Part shown: positions 1-12,700 of the stretch, piece after piece
Position numbering within the stretch: the stretch's first letter is position 1
How the letters are laid out: every line of letters starts with the position of its first letter
From: Copromyces sp. CBS 386.78
Taxonomy: Eukaryota > Ascomycota > Sordariomycetes > Sordariales > Sordariaceae
NCBI GenBank assembly: GCA_030685235.1
Contig: MU839106.1
Coordinates: 310,001-374,000, forward strand
DNA length: 64,000 nt
Reading direction: 5' to 3'
Position numbers and translations under genes: made by a program
Notes under the pieces: model-generated
What the model saw: the letters and a program-made list of their open reading frames with translations, nothing else
What the model was told of the DNA's origin: nothing
The model's database searches: none

Positions 1-841
1 CTTTTAATTACTTTATTAGTAAAAACGAACTTCTTTATTTTTAATAATTAGAAACAGGGAAGGTTATTCTTAACGATAAAGGAGCGATTAATAAATATAA
101 AAGCGGAGTAATTACTATTAATAAGAGTAATATAATAGTTTTTATGCGAACGGGTTATAATATAAGAAGATAAAAATATTGAATTTAGGGAAGTAGAATT
201 ATTTAACGATTGAACTTTAATTTCCTTTAAACCCTTTAATTCTACAGAGTTTAAAATTCGTCTCTTAAATATAATCCGGCCAGGCTTCTATACGTAATTA
301 TATATAGAAATTAAACGTTTTCCTAATTGTTATAATATTTTCTATTAGCGGCGGGCTTAGTAGTTAGAGCGGCCGGAATAATTAAAGTAGTATCGGTAGC
401 GCGGACCTACTTTTAATTATAATTTTTATTACGACCTTTATTCTTTAATTTTTTATTAGCGGAATATTAAGGGCCTTAGGAACCGTAATTAACCGAAGTA
501 ATATAGTCGCGGGCAATATAGTTAAATTTACTATAACGACGGTAAAGGCTATTATAAGAATGTTAATTGAGAATATCCTTATAAATAAAGATTACGAAAT
601 TAACGGCGTTTAAATTTATTTTATTACCGCCCTAGTTAATAAGGACGTTATCGGTAGAAGGTTTAGCGTTAAAGCGACTTCCGCTATTATTATTATTATT
701 AGCGCTGCTATTAGGGTTAAAAAAATAATTTACTATCTTTTAACGATAATCTACGTCTTTAAAATTACTGGCGATATTACAATATATTTTGAATTAACGT
801 TTAAAATCGTTATCGGGGGGAAGGTCGCGGTAAGTAAGAAT

Positions 842-1798
842 ATTATAGAGACGTTTATTAATTTTATTCTAAAAATAATAAACTTTTATTGAATTATCGA
901 AACCGTAGAAATTTATTAAATTAGTTAATTTAAATTCAAAATCTACGAAAAATATATTCTTTATATATAGTTCTTATAAACGGCGGCCGGCATTTATTTT
1001 GAAATTTATATTTTAGAAACGAAAAATTAAATATTTTATAAATTTAATGCCTATCTTCTAGCGCTAATTTATTTTATTGGGGTCCGATTAGATTACGTCT
1101 AGATTATTTTAAATACCGGATAAGATTTTAAATCCTAAAAGTATAGCAGTATAAATAATTTTAATATTTTTAGAAGAATAAAGAGTAGCGTTATATTTTT
1201 ATTAGGATTAAATTTAGAAACGCTAAGCTTTAAAAATTTTATATCTACGAACGGGGCCGCTAATCTCTTTACCGGTAAAAATCGGCGGGTTTTCTACTAT
1301 TTAGCGAAGAAAGGAGGATATAATTACTTTTATAATTATATTACTAACGGAAGAAAAAAAGGAAATTTATACTTTAAAAGTATTATATTCTGCGAATAAA
1401 GTATCGTAAGCGGATTTAAAATTAACGTAGTTGAAATTCTTTTAATTAAAATTAAATTAAGCGTTATCAACTATTTAGCGGGCGGTCTTAAATTCTTTTT
1501 TAGAGTATTCAAAGTTATTAGTAATATTATTGCAAAGTACGAAATTAGTACGATAGAAGCGATTGAAGGGTATAATAATAAATTAGAAAGTAGGGTAATA
1601 AGTAATAACGGCCGTATTTTCGAAGTATTCGTAAAGAATAAATAGGCCATTTTTTTAATTGAAGCTTTTAAAGAAGTTAGTAAAGGCTACGTTTTTAGGA
1701 ATTTCGAGAAGTATAATATAATAAACTATAATATCGAATTTAATTTCGAAGGTTTTATTAAAGGCGGAGTGTAGTAAATTTAAATTAAAAGCGCTAAC
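842..1798 (+). pseudogene. RIP-killed coding frame of unidentified repeat
   Basis: One plus-strand frame (frame of base 842) can be followed for about 950 bases with no frameshift. It is interrupted only by about 14 stop codons, nearly all TAA or TAG, plus one early TGA. Intervening codons give an ordinary protein-like composition, including a Gly/Arg/Lys-rich patch near 1,260-1,380 with alternating Tyr and Asn. Such length without indels argues for a once-functional transposon ORF killed by point mutation only. I do not recognise the family: no RT, integrase, DDE or hAT motif was seen. It may extend to about 2,050. It could belong to the same element as the minus-strand retroelement further right, but the strand is opposite. 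Confidence 0.5.
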
Positions 1799-3499
1799 CC
1801 TAGGAGTTACGAGGTTAGTGAGATTACTACTACTAGAATTGCTATTTAGGGAGAAAAAGGTAGGATTATTATTATTATAAAGTATAAAATAAAAGAGAAG
1901 TAACTACTTAGGATAGAAGAAGGGTAAAAGTCCGCTATTAGGACTATTTAATAAGAAGGTCCGCTACTAGGACCGTTTAAAGTAGTCGAAATGAAGCGAT
2001 TTTTTATTTACTAAATAAAGAGTACCTTTCTTTACGTATTAATAAAAGGAGGTTTGGAATCTTAATTGGGCGATTATTATAATTACGATTATTAATATTT
2101 AGGGAGGGGAGTACTAAGTTTAACGATTTGTAACGAGGCGATCCTTGTATGCGTACGAACGAAAAATAATTATAATAAAAAATAGGTTTGTATTATAAAT
2201 ATAATAATTAAAAAGTATAATTAATTATTATGGGAAGAGGGCGAGAGGTTGGATATAGATGATTAATATACGTAATTGTACGAGGGAAGAAAGGGAAGAG
2301 TATAGAAGTACGATCGGGAGATAGGCCTTTATAGGATTCGAGCTATAAACCCTTAGTAGGTCTATAGCGGGAGGCTACAGCCAATTAACCGATAGTAACA
2401 GTAGTCTTAGAGAGCTACTGTCACTAGTATATGCAATACAGGCTAACCCTGTGACATATACTTCTATCCTTTTTAATAACGAGAAATTAATTATTTCGGT
2501 AGGTAGCGTAATTTTCTTCGAGGATTCCCTTTTTTATTCTTTCCTTAAATAAATTACAAATTTAATTATAGAGAGCTTTAAAAATAGGGATAGCTTTAAT
2601 TTATTAGGCTAAGTATAAGATAGTACGGATTTACTAAGGGGGAGCTATATCGGGATTGAATTTTCTATACTCTATAAAATCCTAGGCAAGAGTATATTCC
2701 CTATTATAGAGAATATAAGTGAATAATTTAATTTCGCTATCGTTTAAAATACTTTAGACTATTTTAATTATAATTTAAAAACGCTCTTTAATTAACTTCG
2801 ACCTTCTAATTAATTCTATAAATTGGGGAATAATATAATTATCCTACTCCGTACCGAAATTCTTTAAAGTATTAGCGATCTACTCTTATATTTAGACCTA
2901 CTTATTTACTTTCTAATTAAAGTTTCCTACCGGCTTTAACCCGTTAGAGCCTATATTATTAATTAGGTTAGTTTTCTAGCTGACCTTTTTATATATAATA
3001 TTAATTTATACGTAGAAAATCGTTAATATTTACTTCGTTTTCCCTACGGATTTCCTCATAACTTTTTTAAACTCCTTTACTAGCGCCTTTTTAATCCTCC
3101 TCTTTATTTACCGGAGAATAATTATTACTTTTAATTCCTCCGAATCTTTTTTAATACTAGTTTTAAGATTTTTCTTTTCTATTTTATACCGAATATAGTT
3201 AAATAATATTTTTTAAACCCGAATTAATTTTAAAATTAGCGTTTCTTTTTTTAATAATCCCCTAAATTTTTTATAACGCTTTATACTTTTCTTTCTCTTT
3301 AAATAATATTTCTATTAAATTTTCTATTATTTTATCCGTAAATATAGCGATCTTCTTATCATTTTCTTCAAATTCTATTTAATTTAGTAGTTTTATCCTA
3401 ATTAGAAAACTAGTATTTATAGTATTATTTTTACCGAATTGTATAGAGGCCGTAAATACTATTCGGAAGTTAAACTTACTAATCGGCTCCGGCTAACTT

Positions 3500-4480
3500 T
3501 TAAGCTTCGAAATCTTTATTATTTTTATATACTTTAGGGACAATAGTTAGAATAGCGTAGATTATTATCTTATTAATAGTAATAGAAGTATAGTTCTTCC
3601 CGTTTTCGTTATACTTTATATAAATATTAGTATTTTAAAAGAAGGGTAGATTTAAAATAATTTTATAATTAGATAAGCGGTTTTCAGTAATAAAGAAATA
3701 GACCTCCTTACTTTTATTGAATAAGTGGATCTTTTTATAAGTCTTATTAAGGAATCCTTTCTAATTACTATTACTATTAATATTAGTAATTTCGGTATTA
3801 ATATTCGTTAGGCCAAAACGATTTACTAATTTTTTGTAAATAGTATTATATTTAATTCCTATATTAAGTAAAGCGGCAATCTTTTCCCCTCCTTTCGTTT
3901 TAATGGAAATTATTAGCGTAAGTAATATAGAAAGTCGGGTAACCTCGTTCTTTAAAATTAAAGTAGATATTTTAGCGTATTTAACGACGTTAATAGAAGC
4001 GTTATAGAATAATACCTTTTTAATCGGCTTAATTTTAAACTTATTAATCTTCTATTATTCTAAAGGAATATTAACGAATATTAGTTAATCGACCTAATTA
4101 TAAATAGTTTGGACGTTCTTTTTTATTAATTTAATAAAATTAATTAAAATATAGTTACGAATAGATTTCTACCTAATGCTTATAATATTAATTTGGATAG
4201 GTCCCTTAGGCATAATAGGTCCTTTAGGTATAATAGGGACGAATTTATTGGCCTCTAAAGTATTATTACGGGTAATATTACTATTGTATTTAAATTTAAG
4301 CTTAAGCAAGTCGTAATTATTATTATAAGTAGTATCGGCGAATAAATCTATTTAATAATAAATAATTATAATATTAACGGAGCTATATTTAATAATATTT
4401 TCGATAATAACCGAAATTTTAACGTTTATAAACTTCGTAACTATAGGGTAGAATTCTTTTAAATCTATAATATTATTATA
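3500..4480 (-). pseudogene. RIP-degraded retroelement gag/protease relic
   Basis: Read on the minus strand from about 4,480 down to 3,500, one frame continues with only RIP-type stops. At about 3,880-3,850 it contains the string AALLNIGIKYNTIYKKLV. With RIP reversed at a few codons, the core matches a retroviral-type aspartic protease (LLDTG.E.N), preceded by a KTKGGEKIAA lead-in. That suggests the gag-protease part of an LTR retrotransposon lying on the minus strand. No reverse transcriptase YxDD motif could be confirmed downstream, so gypsy versus another class is open. Confidence 0.35.
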
Positions 4481-7223
4481 GACCTTAAGATTTTTAAATT
4501 AGTTAGAAAAGTAAATTTTCTTAGCCTTCTTAATAATAAATTTAGAAGCGGGTTACTTTTCTTCTATAGTATTAATATTATATTTAGCCCCTTTTTTAAT
4601 TATATTAATAATTAAAATAGGGGGGATAAATAAGAATATAAGGGTATTATTAGAAGAATTACCTTCGGAAACTCGAACTTTCTTAATCTTTTTAAAAGTA
4701 ACGACTATTATAGAAGTTAGGGGTATTATATTAATTTCGATTTTATCTCCCAAATTAATTAATTTTATAATTTTCGGAAATTTATTAAGCAATTCTTTAC
4801 TTCTAGTTAAGATAGTATATATAGAGGCGACTTATTCTTAAACCTTTAGTATCGGACTATAGAAGTAATTATATTTCTTAATTTGGATAATATTAATTAA
4901 GGCTAATATTTTTTTCCCCTTTAATTTCTATATTTCTTCTTACTTTCTTTTAGTATTTTAGTAGAAGATATTAAATTTCGGAACGTAATCGGGCTTATTA
5001 GGATTTTTACTTTTATAATATTTAAATTCTTAATTCTTAAAATTAGAATAAATAGGATAGTTTAATTTTAAAGCGATTAAAGATTTTAGTAACTTTCCGA
5101 CCTTCCTTTATCTTTACGTAGTGTAATATAGATCTTAATTTATATAATTTTCGTAATTGTAATTAGGGTTAAGGAAGATAATAGATAATATACCCTTAGA
5201 AATTTGAGCTTTTTAGAAAGAATAATATTTGTATATAAAGTTTATATCCTTTTTAATATATTTATATATGAGGTAATCTTCTCTATACTAATAATAAACC
5301 CTTTAATATTCGTTAGAAGATTAGTAATTACCGGATAACGGGTATTAAATTTTATTTTAATTAAGATTATTAATAAGTATAATATTAGTTTGAATAGTAT
5401 TAATTTAGATAAGAAGGTATTAGATTTAAGAGGGGTAATAGATAGTAGGTTATTAAAGGGTAAGAAGGGGTATTTCGGAAGGGGGGCGAATATTTTAAGA
5501 AATTTAAATTATTAATTTCCTAAGGTTTTCGGCAAATTTATTTATAGTTTTATTAATAGTAGACTATTTCTTAGTAGGTTCCTTCGTAATAATTTAAATG
5601 ATTCTTTTAACGCTTAGGGTATTATTATCTTCGGAGGAGATATTGTTATTAAGTTTAATAACCTTCTTAGAAAATTTGTACGTTTTAATAACGATTTTTT
5701 TTTATTAGAGTCGGAGGAGGCTGAAGATTTAGAGGTATCAATTTTATTAAATTATTTAATAACGAAGTCGTTAAATTTATTAGCGAAGGTGGTTTAATTT
5801 ATTTAGTAAATCTCCTCTTTAAATTTGTATATAAAAATAGTGATTATATGTTTAGTATTAATGTACAGCTTTTTATAGAAGTTTTTAACGGTTAGATCTT
5901 TAATATTATCGCGGTTAATAGAAGATTAACGGGTAAGAAAGGTAAAGTAATTAAGGATAGCGTTAGCGATTTTTATTTTATTATAGAAGATATATTTAAT
6001 ATAAAACTTTTTTAGAATAATAGATACGCTATCGGTTTATTTAGGATCTTTAATTTTATAGGCGGTTTTAAAGGTTAAAGTAAAGTTTTTTTAGGTAATA
6101 TTAATATTAATTTTGAATTGGCGGAAGATATTTTTAGCGACGTCCTTAGGCTATTTTTTGTATTAATTAATTTAAATAGTAATTTTGAATTTATTATTAT
6201 TAAAATTAGCGTATCCGATTTCTTCTTCGAAGAATTTAAGATATTTAGTGATTTTCTTATTATTAAATTTCTTTTTAGGGTTGATATTGCGGATGTAAAT
6301 TATAGTATTACCTTTAGTAAGGAGAATAGTAGGGTTAAGGATTCCCGGTATAGGCTTTTAAATATTAAAGGAAGGAGAGGTTTTTTAAGTAGAAGGGGAA
6401 GAAGAAGTATTAGATATAATATTTAGTAATAATTAGTTATAAGGTAAGGGTTTTTAGGTTAAAATATTATAATAGAGAGGGAAATATATTAGTAATTATA
6501 TAGGATTGTATTTTAGGTTAGTATAATTATTTGGAGATGGGTAAATTTAATATTTTTTATCGAAATATTTCTTATTTTTTAAATGTTTTTATATTATTTA
6601 AATTAAAGTGTTTGTATTTCGATTAGAATATTAAGTATTATATTAGTTCGGAGGTCCGGTTATAATTTTATTTAATTAATAGTAATTATTATCGTAATAA
6701 GAAATAAGTATTACTTTTTTAATTGTACTTACTTCTAATAAGAAGTTAATTATTTGTAAAAGGTTAGTTAGAATTATTTAAAATATTAATATAATATACT
6801 TTAAAAAGGTTATGATTATTTTAAAAAGGAATTCGGTATATAAATTACGAATATTTATATTAAATATAAGTAGAAATAGTAAAGGGGGGATGTATTATTT
6901 ATTGTTAATTCGTAATCTTTAATTTATTATATAATTTAGATTATTAATTCTCTAGTTTCTAATTTATTATTTTATTAAATTAATATTTTAAAATAGTTTA
7001 TTTTCGTATTCTACGTCGATTATAATTTAATTAAAAAGGGGAAAGGGGTTGGTATATTCGTCGAAGGGTGTTAGTAAATTGTAGATTAGACGAAGAGCCT
7101 AAAATCTATATATATTCGGAATTAAAGTTTCTATTGAATCGGGTGAAAAACTTTTTTACTGAAGAAGGTAATTAATTATTTATTATTTAACTTTTAGCTT
7201 TTAAATTAGTATCCCGAAAAAAC

Positions 7224-8935
7224 GACGCCGAAACCGGAAACGCCGATTTCTGGTCAGGAAGTGCTCCAAAACGAAAACCGACAACGGCAATCGACTCAGG
7301 AGGGTCATTTACCCCCTCCGCAATATCCTGCGACGACCGTAGCGATAGCGTTAAGCCGTCGCTACCGATAATAATTAATAGAAATGCGAATAGGTTTGAA
7401 AACAGCGTCCACAACCCCCTCGGAAGCATTTCAAAATATAACGACCCTAACGCCGCACTTACTATAAAGACCTTAGAAAAAATAAAAGAAAACGATAAAA
7501 CTATAAAAAAATTTATCGCTATAGCGAATAAAATTATAAATTATACCGCCGTATCGACCGACGACCGTCGTTAAATTCGAAAGTTCCTTTTCGAATTTGT
7601 AAAAATTTCTACGAAGAAAAATAGGTTTAGGATACCTAAAGTAAATAAAACCGCCGAAGCCCAATTTATTATTAAGAAGGATATCGACGATTTAAAGAAA
7701 TTTATTTCGAAGGAAATAAAAAAAGACGCTTAAAAGGCGCCGAAGAAATAGGTTAATATTATCCGGAAATTATTAAATAAGGTTAGTACTACTTTCTATT
7801 ATTTATTTATTATTATTATTAAAAAATTTATCCCTTCTAATTATAAACGCTAATTTATTATTAAAGGGGTTTAAATTATTACCGAATTTATTATACGTTC
7901 GAATAATAATATAAAATAAGTTATCGAAAGCGCTTTAAAGAAGAGCCTATATAAAATTGTTTACATAATTATTAAAATAATAATAAATACAAATTACATA
8001 ATTATTTTTAACGAATTAATTAAAGATTAGTATTAAAAATATTAGGTTTAAATTAAAACGGTCTTTAGAAAAGAAGCCGTTATATTTTTAAATACTATAG
8101 CCGTTTTAATTAAAGGAGTCCCGTAAATTAGTATCAATATAAAATAATCTAAATTAATTATATAAAAAATAAAGGTAAAGAATAAGGAAATAGAGATTAT
8201 TTAAATTAAATTTTAAAAGAAATACAAAGGGGAGGAAAGAAGAATATTCTTAATAGAAATTACGACTATAAAAATTATAATCTTTTTTTAAAAGAACTTT
8301 TTCCTTTAGGACGGCAATATATATATGTATAAACTATTCTAAATTACGGCCTCTGTCTAATAATATTTTAAATATTAGTATTTCGGATATACGGTAAGAT
8401 TTTATTATTAAAAAGACGCTTATAATTATTATAATAAGGTTAAATATAAAGGGCTACGTATAGGAGAAAAGAATTACCCTTCGAATAAAGATAATTCTCT
8501 AATTTTTTATAAGCTATATAGGAAGTCGGGGCATTTCGCCTTCGATAAAAAGAAATACCCGTTCGCAAAAACGGCCTACGTAAAAGTATTTATTAATTAT
8601 ATTAAAAGGCTTTACAACTTTATTATTTATAAAAGATTAATTAAATTAGTATTAAAGCCGATAATAAAGCCGGAAAAGGATATTATAATCCCCAACGCCC
8701 CCCCTAATTTCCGTTTAATTATAATTTTAGAGAGATTATTTATAAAAGGAGGAAAAAGAGGCCGCCCTAAGAAAATTAAAAATAATTTTCGGCCGAAACC
8801 TATAAATATAAACCCGATAAATATTTATACCCGCTTTTAAAATATAAGCGACTATACCCGTATTAATTCTATTACTATTATACTTTCGATTACTACTATT
8901 ACTTTTAAAGAAATAATACCCCTTTAATCCGCTGC
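7224..8935 (+). pseudogene. Tad-like LINE ORF1 relic (CCHC knuckle, AT-hook)
   Basis: A single plus-strand frame (frame of base 7,224) can be followed for about 1.7 kb, broken only by RIP-type stops. The first 250 bases are less AT-rich and read cleanly. Near 8,508-8,561 the frame reads YKLYRKSGHFAFDKKKYP. This is a CCHC zinc knuckle (C-x2-C-x4-H-x-n-C) in which TGT codons have become TAT. At about 8,749-8,780 it reads KRGRPKKI, an AT-hook core. A nucleic-acid-binding gag-like ORF1 directly upstream of an RT frame on the same strand is the layout of non-LTR retrotransposons such as Neurospora Tad1. Family assignment is inference; the motifs are seen. Confidence 0.6.
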
Positions 8936-8999
8936 TAAACTAGAAGGAAGCCTTTTATAGAATAATTAATAATCTAATTAAAAATATTCTATTAGAATA

Positions 9000-11900
9000 T
9001 GGGGAAATCGTACGAAAGAGGGAAAATACTATTCGAATAGGAAGAAACTTATAATATTATAATAATCTAAAAGCCGGGCAAGAATTTAAATAAGGATATC
9101 TACCGGCCGAAAAATAATAAATATTATAATATTAATTATTCGGAAAAAGGTAGAACGGTAATTTATATAAATAAAAATAGAATTTAAAAGATTTAAATTT
9201 TTAAATTAGAAAGGATTAGGCTGCAATAATATTAAAGAATTTACGAAAATTAATAACTATCTACTCTATTTATTCCCCTATTTTCTTCTAAAGTACGCCG
9301 GAATATTAATAGGAGTTTCCTCTCTTCAAACTCTTTAAAGAAAAACCCCTAACCAATTAATATATAACCGTAGGGGATTATAACCTCTATTACCCCAATT
9401 AAAATTTAGAGAATAAAATTAATCCGGGTGCCGTAAAATTGCTTATGTAGGTATAGCAATAAAAATTCAACTTCGTTACCCCCTATAGAAAATTAATAAA
9501 GTTCGGAAACGCGATTAGAAGAGAAAAAGACGGGATAATTAATTATATATAAATTTTATAAGGTATCGAAGCTAAATATTAAGGAATATAATAATACAAA
9601 TAAATAAACTCGGACTATTACCTTTAAAAAATTTAAATTTAAATAAGAAAAAGAAAAAGGAAAGCGGAAGTAGAGGAAGGGTTTAATTAAAATTTAATAA
9701 ATATAGAAAAAGTATAGGAAGTAGCGGAAAAAAGAATATTAATTCTAAAGGGGATTAAAATAATAGAGGAATTCGAATTAAAATTTAATAAGTTCAATAG
9801 TAAATTCGTTAATATTACAGAAAAATTCGTCCTATACCGAAAAAAAGGTCGGGGAAAATAAATGGATTAATAGAATTTAAAATATAAAATAGTAATAAAA
9901 GAAGTATAACGGAAATAGTAAATTTAATTTAGGAATTAGACGCCTTTAAATTAAAAAGAATTTATAAAAGTAGCAATAAAAAAAAAGAAATTTATTATAA
10001 AGATTTAAAGAATGAAATAGCGTAATTATATTATAAATATATTAAAAAACCTGAATAAACTTTAGTTATTAGAAAAATAGGCTAAAATACGAAATTATTA
10101 CTTAATAAATCCGCTAAAATTATTACCCTTTAAATAAAACGAATAGGCGAATAAAATTAAAAATTATAATAATAAAGTAAATATTTTTACCGACCGTTTC
10201 TTCCTAAAAATAAAAATCCCGACGGGCTATTTACTAAATTAAATTTAATTATTAAATAATAATACCCCGGTACTTATTAATAACTTAATTACCGAAGAGG
10301 ATATCCGGGAAATTCTTTCGAGGATAGCGTCTAATAAAGTACCGGGTATCGATTAATTTTCAAATAAATTTCTAAAAATATACAGAGAATTATTTAAATA
10401 AGCGATGGCAGCTTTCGTTATAACGAATTTCCGGTTTAAATATTTCCCTTAACAGTTTAAAAATACGAAAATAATTATTCTTAAAAAACTTAGAAAAAAC
10501 GCCGAATAATAAAAATTAGTTAAGGTATAATAATTTATATTATTTTTAAATAATATTGGAAAAATCTTCGAAGCCTTTATAATTAAAAAGTTAATATAAA
10601 TAGTAGAAGAGTATAATCTCTTCCTAAAAAGTTAAATAAGTAATTAAGTAGGCCGTTTAACTAAATTCGCCGTCCGAATAATTACCAATGCAATTTATAT
10701 AGTATAAAAATTTAAGGCCGTAACGTTTTTTATATTTTTCGATTTAAAAGGCGTATTTAATAGAATTAATTATAAGTAATTCTTATATATATTATAGGAA
10801 ATATAATTCCCGAAATAGATCTTCTAATAGGTTAATAATTTCGTTACTAAAAGAAAAAGTTCTCTTTTTTTTAACGATAAAACTTCCTAACTTTATAATA
10901 TTATAATAAATATATTATAAAATTCCCCCCTCTTACTAATTTTTTTTATTCTCTTTATTATTTTATTATATTATAAATTAATTATTATTTAAAATATAAT
11001 TACCGTCGGCTTCGCTAATAATATTAATATTATTATAATAGTTAAAACTACCGAAAGAAATTATTGAACACTCTAAATAATATAGGATATTTATTTAGGT
11101 TGGGTAATTAAAAGAGGGATAGAATTCGAAATAAGTAAAATAGAATTTATATATTTTATATAGACGAAGGAATTAAAAATAGAAATTTTTTAAATCGAAG
11201 GAATTGTACTTAAATTAATAGAATTGATTAAATTCCTTAGGGTTTAACTAAATCGGAAATTTAATTACTAAATATATATATAGAGGTAATAAAAAAAATT
11301 AACTATATAAATAAATATATTAATATAATTAATAATAAAAATTTAGGGTTATTCTTTTATACGAACGAAGGAAATTTATATTAAATATATTCGGAGCGTA
11401 ATTATATATAGAGTATTAGCCTTCTATTAATCGACCGAAATTTATAGTAAATTACGAAGGATAGTAATTAAGTTAACTAAATATTAAATTAAATATTTAA
11501 AAATTATTACCGGGGCGTATAAAGTTATACCAGTAAAGAATTTAAAAATAGAAACCTTTTATCCGCTATTCGACCTCTATTTTAATAAATAGGTTAAAGC
11601 CTTCGAAGAAAGGTTCGCTTATATGAATTAAGTAGGGTTCGTCCGAGGGATTATAATTTAGATAGTTAATTATATTTAAATAAGGAGAATAAGAGGTCGG
11701 CTATTTATTAATAGATTAAAAAGCAATATTACTAAAACTAAGTAAGTTAAAGAATAGGTATCGACGGAGAAACTTCTAACGATTATAATAAGTCCGCCCT
11801 TAATAATGCGGGTATAGCCGCTCTTATTATAAATATTAAAATTAATTGTTACGAATTATAAAAGGTAATTAGAAAAGGTAATAATAAGAGAATAAGTATT

Positions 11901-12700
11901 GTACTATAATTATTAATTAGCGGCGGCGGTAATTAAATTAAACCGATAGTACGAATTTACTATTGCCGACTTTAATTCGAAGTTTAGTAGTAATATTATA
12001 AAACGGTATATAATCGGTATAAAACGAAAAAAGAAAGAAGTTTAATAATTAGAAAACGACGACGAATAATATTTATTATTTAAAACGAAGAATTCCTTTT
12101 TTACTTAAGTAAAGACGGAAGTTATAAGTTTTTAGTCTTTCCTCTTCTGGAGGAAAATTCCGGATATTATAATATTAATCTATTTTTATGGTATAAATAA
12201 AGAAATTTTTGTATATATTGTCCTAGATTATTTACGGATAATTGATTATTAAATAACGGTAATTAATTAGCTGTAAACGAAAGAAAAGTTCTAAATTTAT
12301 TTAGACGACGGAACCCGAATTAAGAGAATTTTTTCGTAGGTATTATAATTTAATAGATTAAATAAATATTATTTAGTAATTGAATTAGAAGGAGAGTAGT
12401 GCGATAAATTCGTACGGTATTTGTGAATATATTCGATTATAATATTAGAATAAGAAAATATAGAAAAAGCGGGAGGAAGAGGAATTAAATTACGTTAATT
12501 ATAATAGTTATTTAATTACGAAGGCGATACCGAAATAATTAATTAATGTTTTTCTTAAACGAAGAATTTGCGGAATATATTAAATATTAATTTTTAATTC
12601 CTAATAATTTTATAGTGCTATTAAATTTAATTTTCGTTAGTTAGAGGGGGACCGATAGGGTTATTAATTATTATCGGGGAATTAGTACTAATATTTCTTC
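9000..12700 (+). pseudogene. LINE (non-LTR) reverse transcriptase ORF2 relic
   Basis: RT signatures occur in order on the plus strand. Near 10,658 an LTKFAVRIITNA segment lies before the catalytic-aspartate block FFDLKGVFNRINY at about 10,735-10,773. QNSPLLLIFFILFI at about 10,915-10,960 corresponds to the QGSPLSPILF motif of non-LTR RTs, with TAA in place of Gln. TVGFANNINI at about 11,001-11,030 is the FADD box with both Asp codons mutated to Asn. Near 11,517-11,620 a VIPVKNLKIETFYPLFDLYFNKQ segment matches the post-RT region of fungal LINEs. Endonuclease and RNase H parts are too degraded to place. It follows ORF1 on the same strand and is non-functional: the catalytic residues are lost and many stops are present. 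Confidence 0.7.

Noticed and set aside
7187..7429. 80-codon minus-strand frame in the AT-rich block
   Set aside because: It is the antisense of the well-preserved start of the LINE ORF1 frame.
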